Source: Grammothele lineata (taxonomy: Eukaryota > Basidiomycota > Agaricomycetes > Polyporales > Polyporaceae). From it: a DNA stretch of 64,000 bases. Positions 59,565 to 64,000 of the stretch are shown here, one piece after another. Positions within the stretch are counted from its first letter, which is position 1. The number at the start of each line of letters is the position of its first letter. The position numbers and the translations under genes were made by a program. The notes below the pieces were generated by a model, which saw nothing but the letters and a program-made list of their open reading frames with translations, made no database searches and was not told where the DNA came from. The stretch covers positions 124,001-188,000 of the forward strand of contig NDFF03000122.1 in NCBI GenBank assembly GCA_002150815.3. The letters are read 5' to 3'.

Positions 59565-59956
59565 CTAGAAAAGTCGTTAGTGACCATACTTTACTGAGCC
59601 CGGAAGCAAAGACGACCCAGAATCGGCTCGAACGAGACCTATGTCGCGACTGAGGCAGCGTCACAGCCCGCGGTCTCGCATACGTGCAGAGCTATCTTAC
59701 TCACCGAACTGTATCCACTGTGACGCGTATAATATGTCTCAGATTCCTTCCAACAGATTCGCGAGGGACCAAAGCCAGGAAGAGAAAGGTTCTGAGGGAC
59801 GATGGTGGTGGTGGCCAAGAACAACAGAAACAGCAGGCGCTCACACGCGTGACGCAACGCGTCGAGGGCGCACGCGCCTTGGTCACGCTCTTCGTCCTAG
59901 ACCACGACTACCTCTGCCATCCATCGCGTCCTTGGTCCTCTCGACGCGTCTTCGCC
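59565..59956. promoter_or_regulatory. Divergent DNMT1 / MCM7 promoter with four MluI cell-cycle boxes
   Basis: ACGCGT occurs at 59723-59728, 59845-59850, 59857-59862 and 59944-59949, four times in 227 bp. ACGCGT is the MluI cell-cycle box bound by the MBF/SBF family, which drives G1/S transcription of replication genes such as MCM subunits in yeasts. The box is a perfect palindrome, so it can act in both directions. By base composition about one occurrence in 3 kb would be expected in DNA like this. If DNMT1 has an additional 5' exon, part of this interval is transcribed. Confidence 0.75.
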
Positions 59957-62719
<2,763 letters not shown>

Positions 62720-62963
62720 ACTACTCGTTGCCCGATCCTTCTTGGACTTCGTTCTCGACTGCTCCGACTCCAGCTCTTTGCTTTGGTTCTGCCCATCTCG
62801 TTGATCTCTGTACATTACTTACACCGCGCTCTCCCGTTTTGCTTTGTTGTCTGTACTGTTCTGTAGCGCATAAATATATCCGGTCCATGCCTGAGCTACG
62901 AGGGATACAGAAACCGGAGGCAACCACCAGATTGTATATCCAATCCAAAGACTCTAAGAAATG

Positions 62964-64000
62964 CTATCGTGCCTCGGACGCATGCTCCCAACTACTCCCG
63001 CTCCCGCTCCCACTTCCAGGACTCTCCGACCGTTCCCCCTCCTTCTCTACAGGCGAGTCAGGCTCGTCCCTATACCGCGTCTGCTGTTGTCCGCTCCCCG
63101 CCGTGGGCGGGTCGTCGTCGTCCAGGAAGCCCGAGTGCAGGCCCGTGTCGAGCGCGGGCGAGATCGAGTGCGGCCGAAGCGCGGTCTCCTCGTCGACGTC
63201 CTCGTCGTCCGAAACCTCCCCGAACGCGTCGTACAGTTCCTTCGTCGTCCGCTGTGGCCCCCGTGATGGCTGGCGTCCACCTCCGAGCCCTGCGCCGCTG
63301 ACACGCCCGAGCGCACCCATCGCGACGTCGTCGTCCCCGCGGAGGGATGTGTAGTTGTCCCGTTGGCGGCGACGGCGCTGGACCGCGCGCCGCCAGAAGA
63401 AGAGGCCGGCCCCAGCGGCAAAGATGAGGACGGCGCCGATAGCAACGAAGAACCAGACCTGGTTCGAGACGAGGTTCGAGAGGTCGGAGAACCAGCCCTC
63501 ATCGGGTGTAGGCGTGTTCGTGGCTGTCTCGGACGCGAGGTCCTCAGCAGACGTCTTCGTGGCAGCGGCACCGGTAGTAGTGAAGGCAGGCTTGCTGTTC
63601 TCGCCTTCGGCGGAGCCGTGATCGCCTGGGAGATGTTCAGTGGGGCGGACGTAGGACTTGGTCCCCGTCCCCGTCACGGACGTACTCGTAGTAGCAGTAG
63701 CTGATGACGTAGTGGTTGCGACCTCGGTGTCGCTGGGCGGCGGGGGCGGTAGGATATCCGCAGATTCGTCATCCGGGACGACGTAGTCCTTGTGACTCTT
63801 CTCAGCGTCCTTGACAGCTCCCCAGATGCTCATGGTCCACCCAAGGAAGACACCAGAATGATCCTCTTTGTGCTGGTCGGAGACACGGATTGTCCAATCC
63901 CCAAGAGGGTTCTCGTCCCTGCGGTCGTCCATTAGCGAATAGGACGCAAATGATATCCAACACAAACCCTTACCAGTGCTTGACCGTCATGAACGTCCAT
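62964..64000 (-). CDS. KEX2: Kexin-type proprotein convertase, C-terminal part (5' part beyond window edge)
   Basis: Kexin is a calcium-dependent subtilisin-like protease of the trans-Golgi that cuts after Lys-Arg and Arg-Arg in secreted proteins. Only the end of the gene is in the window. The exon at the right edge reads WTFMTVKHW, spliced over an intron to DENPLGDWTIRVSDQHKEDH and SGVFLGWTMSIWGA. This is the close of the P (Homo B) domain. The catalytic domain lies outside. A Ser/Thr/Ala-rich stalk follows, then one membrane span (VWFFVAIGAVLIFAAGAGLF, about 63400-63480) and a cytosolic tail. The tail contains KELYDAFGEVSDDEDVDEE, an aromatic-plus-acidic pattern like Golgi retrieval signals of Kex2, and a Ser/Gly-rich end. 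The stop is at 62964-62966. Confidence 0.88.

Overview
The window is nuclear DNA of a filamentous basidiomycete, most likely an Agaricomycete (a polypore-like fungus would fit, but that is inference). The evidence is GC-rich, CpG-rich DNA, genes on both strands, many introns of about 50-60 nt, and single-copy eukaryotic housekeeping proteins in basidiomycete-style gene models. I could support 18 protein-coding genes. Two are cut by the window edges: a zinc-cluster transcription factor on the left and KEX2 on the right. I found no rRNA, tRNA, CRISPR array or intact transposon.

Layout. 1-3689 (-): Zn2Cys6 transcription factor. 3690-14998: an 11.3 kb stretch with no gene I can support. 14999-17905 (+): CDC4-like F-box/WD40 protein. 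19881-20649 (-) and 20967-22270 (+): divergent cyclophilin (PPIL1) and D-aminoacyl-tRNA deacylase. 22927-24845 (-): mitochondrial PGS1. 25048-26658 (+): LSM14/SCD6. 26903-27866 (-): dephospho-CoA kinase. 28458-30201 (-) and 30541-33460 (+): divergent IRS4-like EH protein and IML2. 33948-37652 (-) and 39442-43925 (+): divergent ATG9 and an arrestin-domain protein, separated by DNA holding a long-range inverted repeat. 45348-47784 (-): HSF1. 48180-50939 (-): COG6. 51757-53277 (+) and 53490-54508 (-): convergent PDA1 and COA1. 54882-59564 (-) and 59957-62719 (+): divergent DNMT1 and MCM7. 62964-64000 (-): KEX2 C-terminal part.

Most genes are unrelated housekeeping functions: cell cycle, splicing, tRNA proofreading, cardiolipin precursor synthesis, mRNA decay, CoA synthesis, autophagy, heat shock, Golgi trafficking, pyruvate oxidation, cytochrome oxidase assembly, DNA methylation and replication. 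They are packed as divergent or convergent pairs and do not form a pathway. The DNMT1/MCM7 pair is the exception: the 392 bp between them holds four MluI cell-cycle boxes, which suggests joint G1/S expression of a replication helicase subunit and the maintenance methyltransferase.

The most striking observations are these. (1) A CpG desert lies inside the DNA methyltransferase gene, including about 2.0 kb with no CpG at all, while its own 5' part and its neighbours are CpG-rich. (2) Two neighbouring LSM14 introns share about 90 bp of related sequence, resembling an introner. (3) The arrestin protein carries six spaced copies of a short charged helix in its long disordered tail. (4) There are several micro-exons (7-8 nt) and three inferred GC-AG introns. 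(5) The transcription factor has an 11.3 kb upstream region. All gene models were spliced by hand from conserved protein sequence and consensus splice sites. I summed the exons for CDC4, DTD, LSM14, dephospho-CoA kinase, the IRS4-like gene, the arrestin, HSF1, PDA1 and MCM7, and each total is divisible by three.
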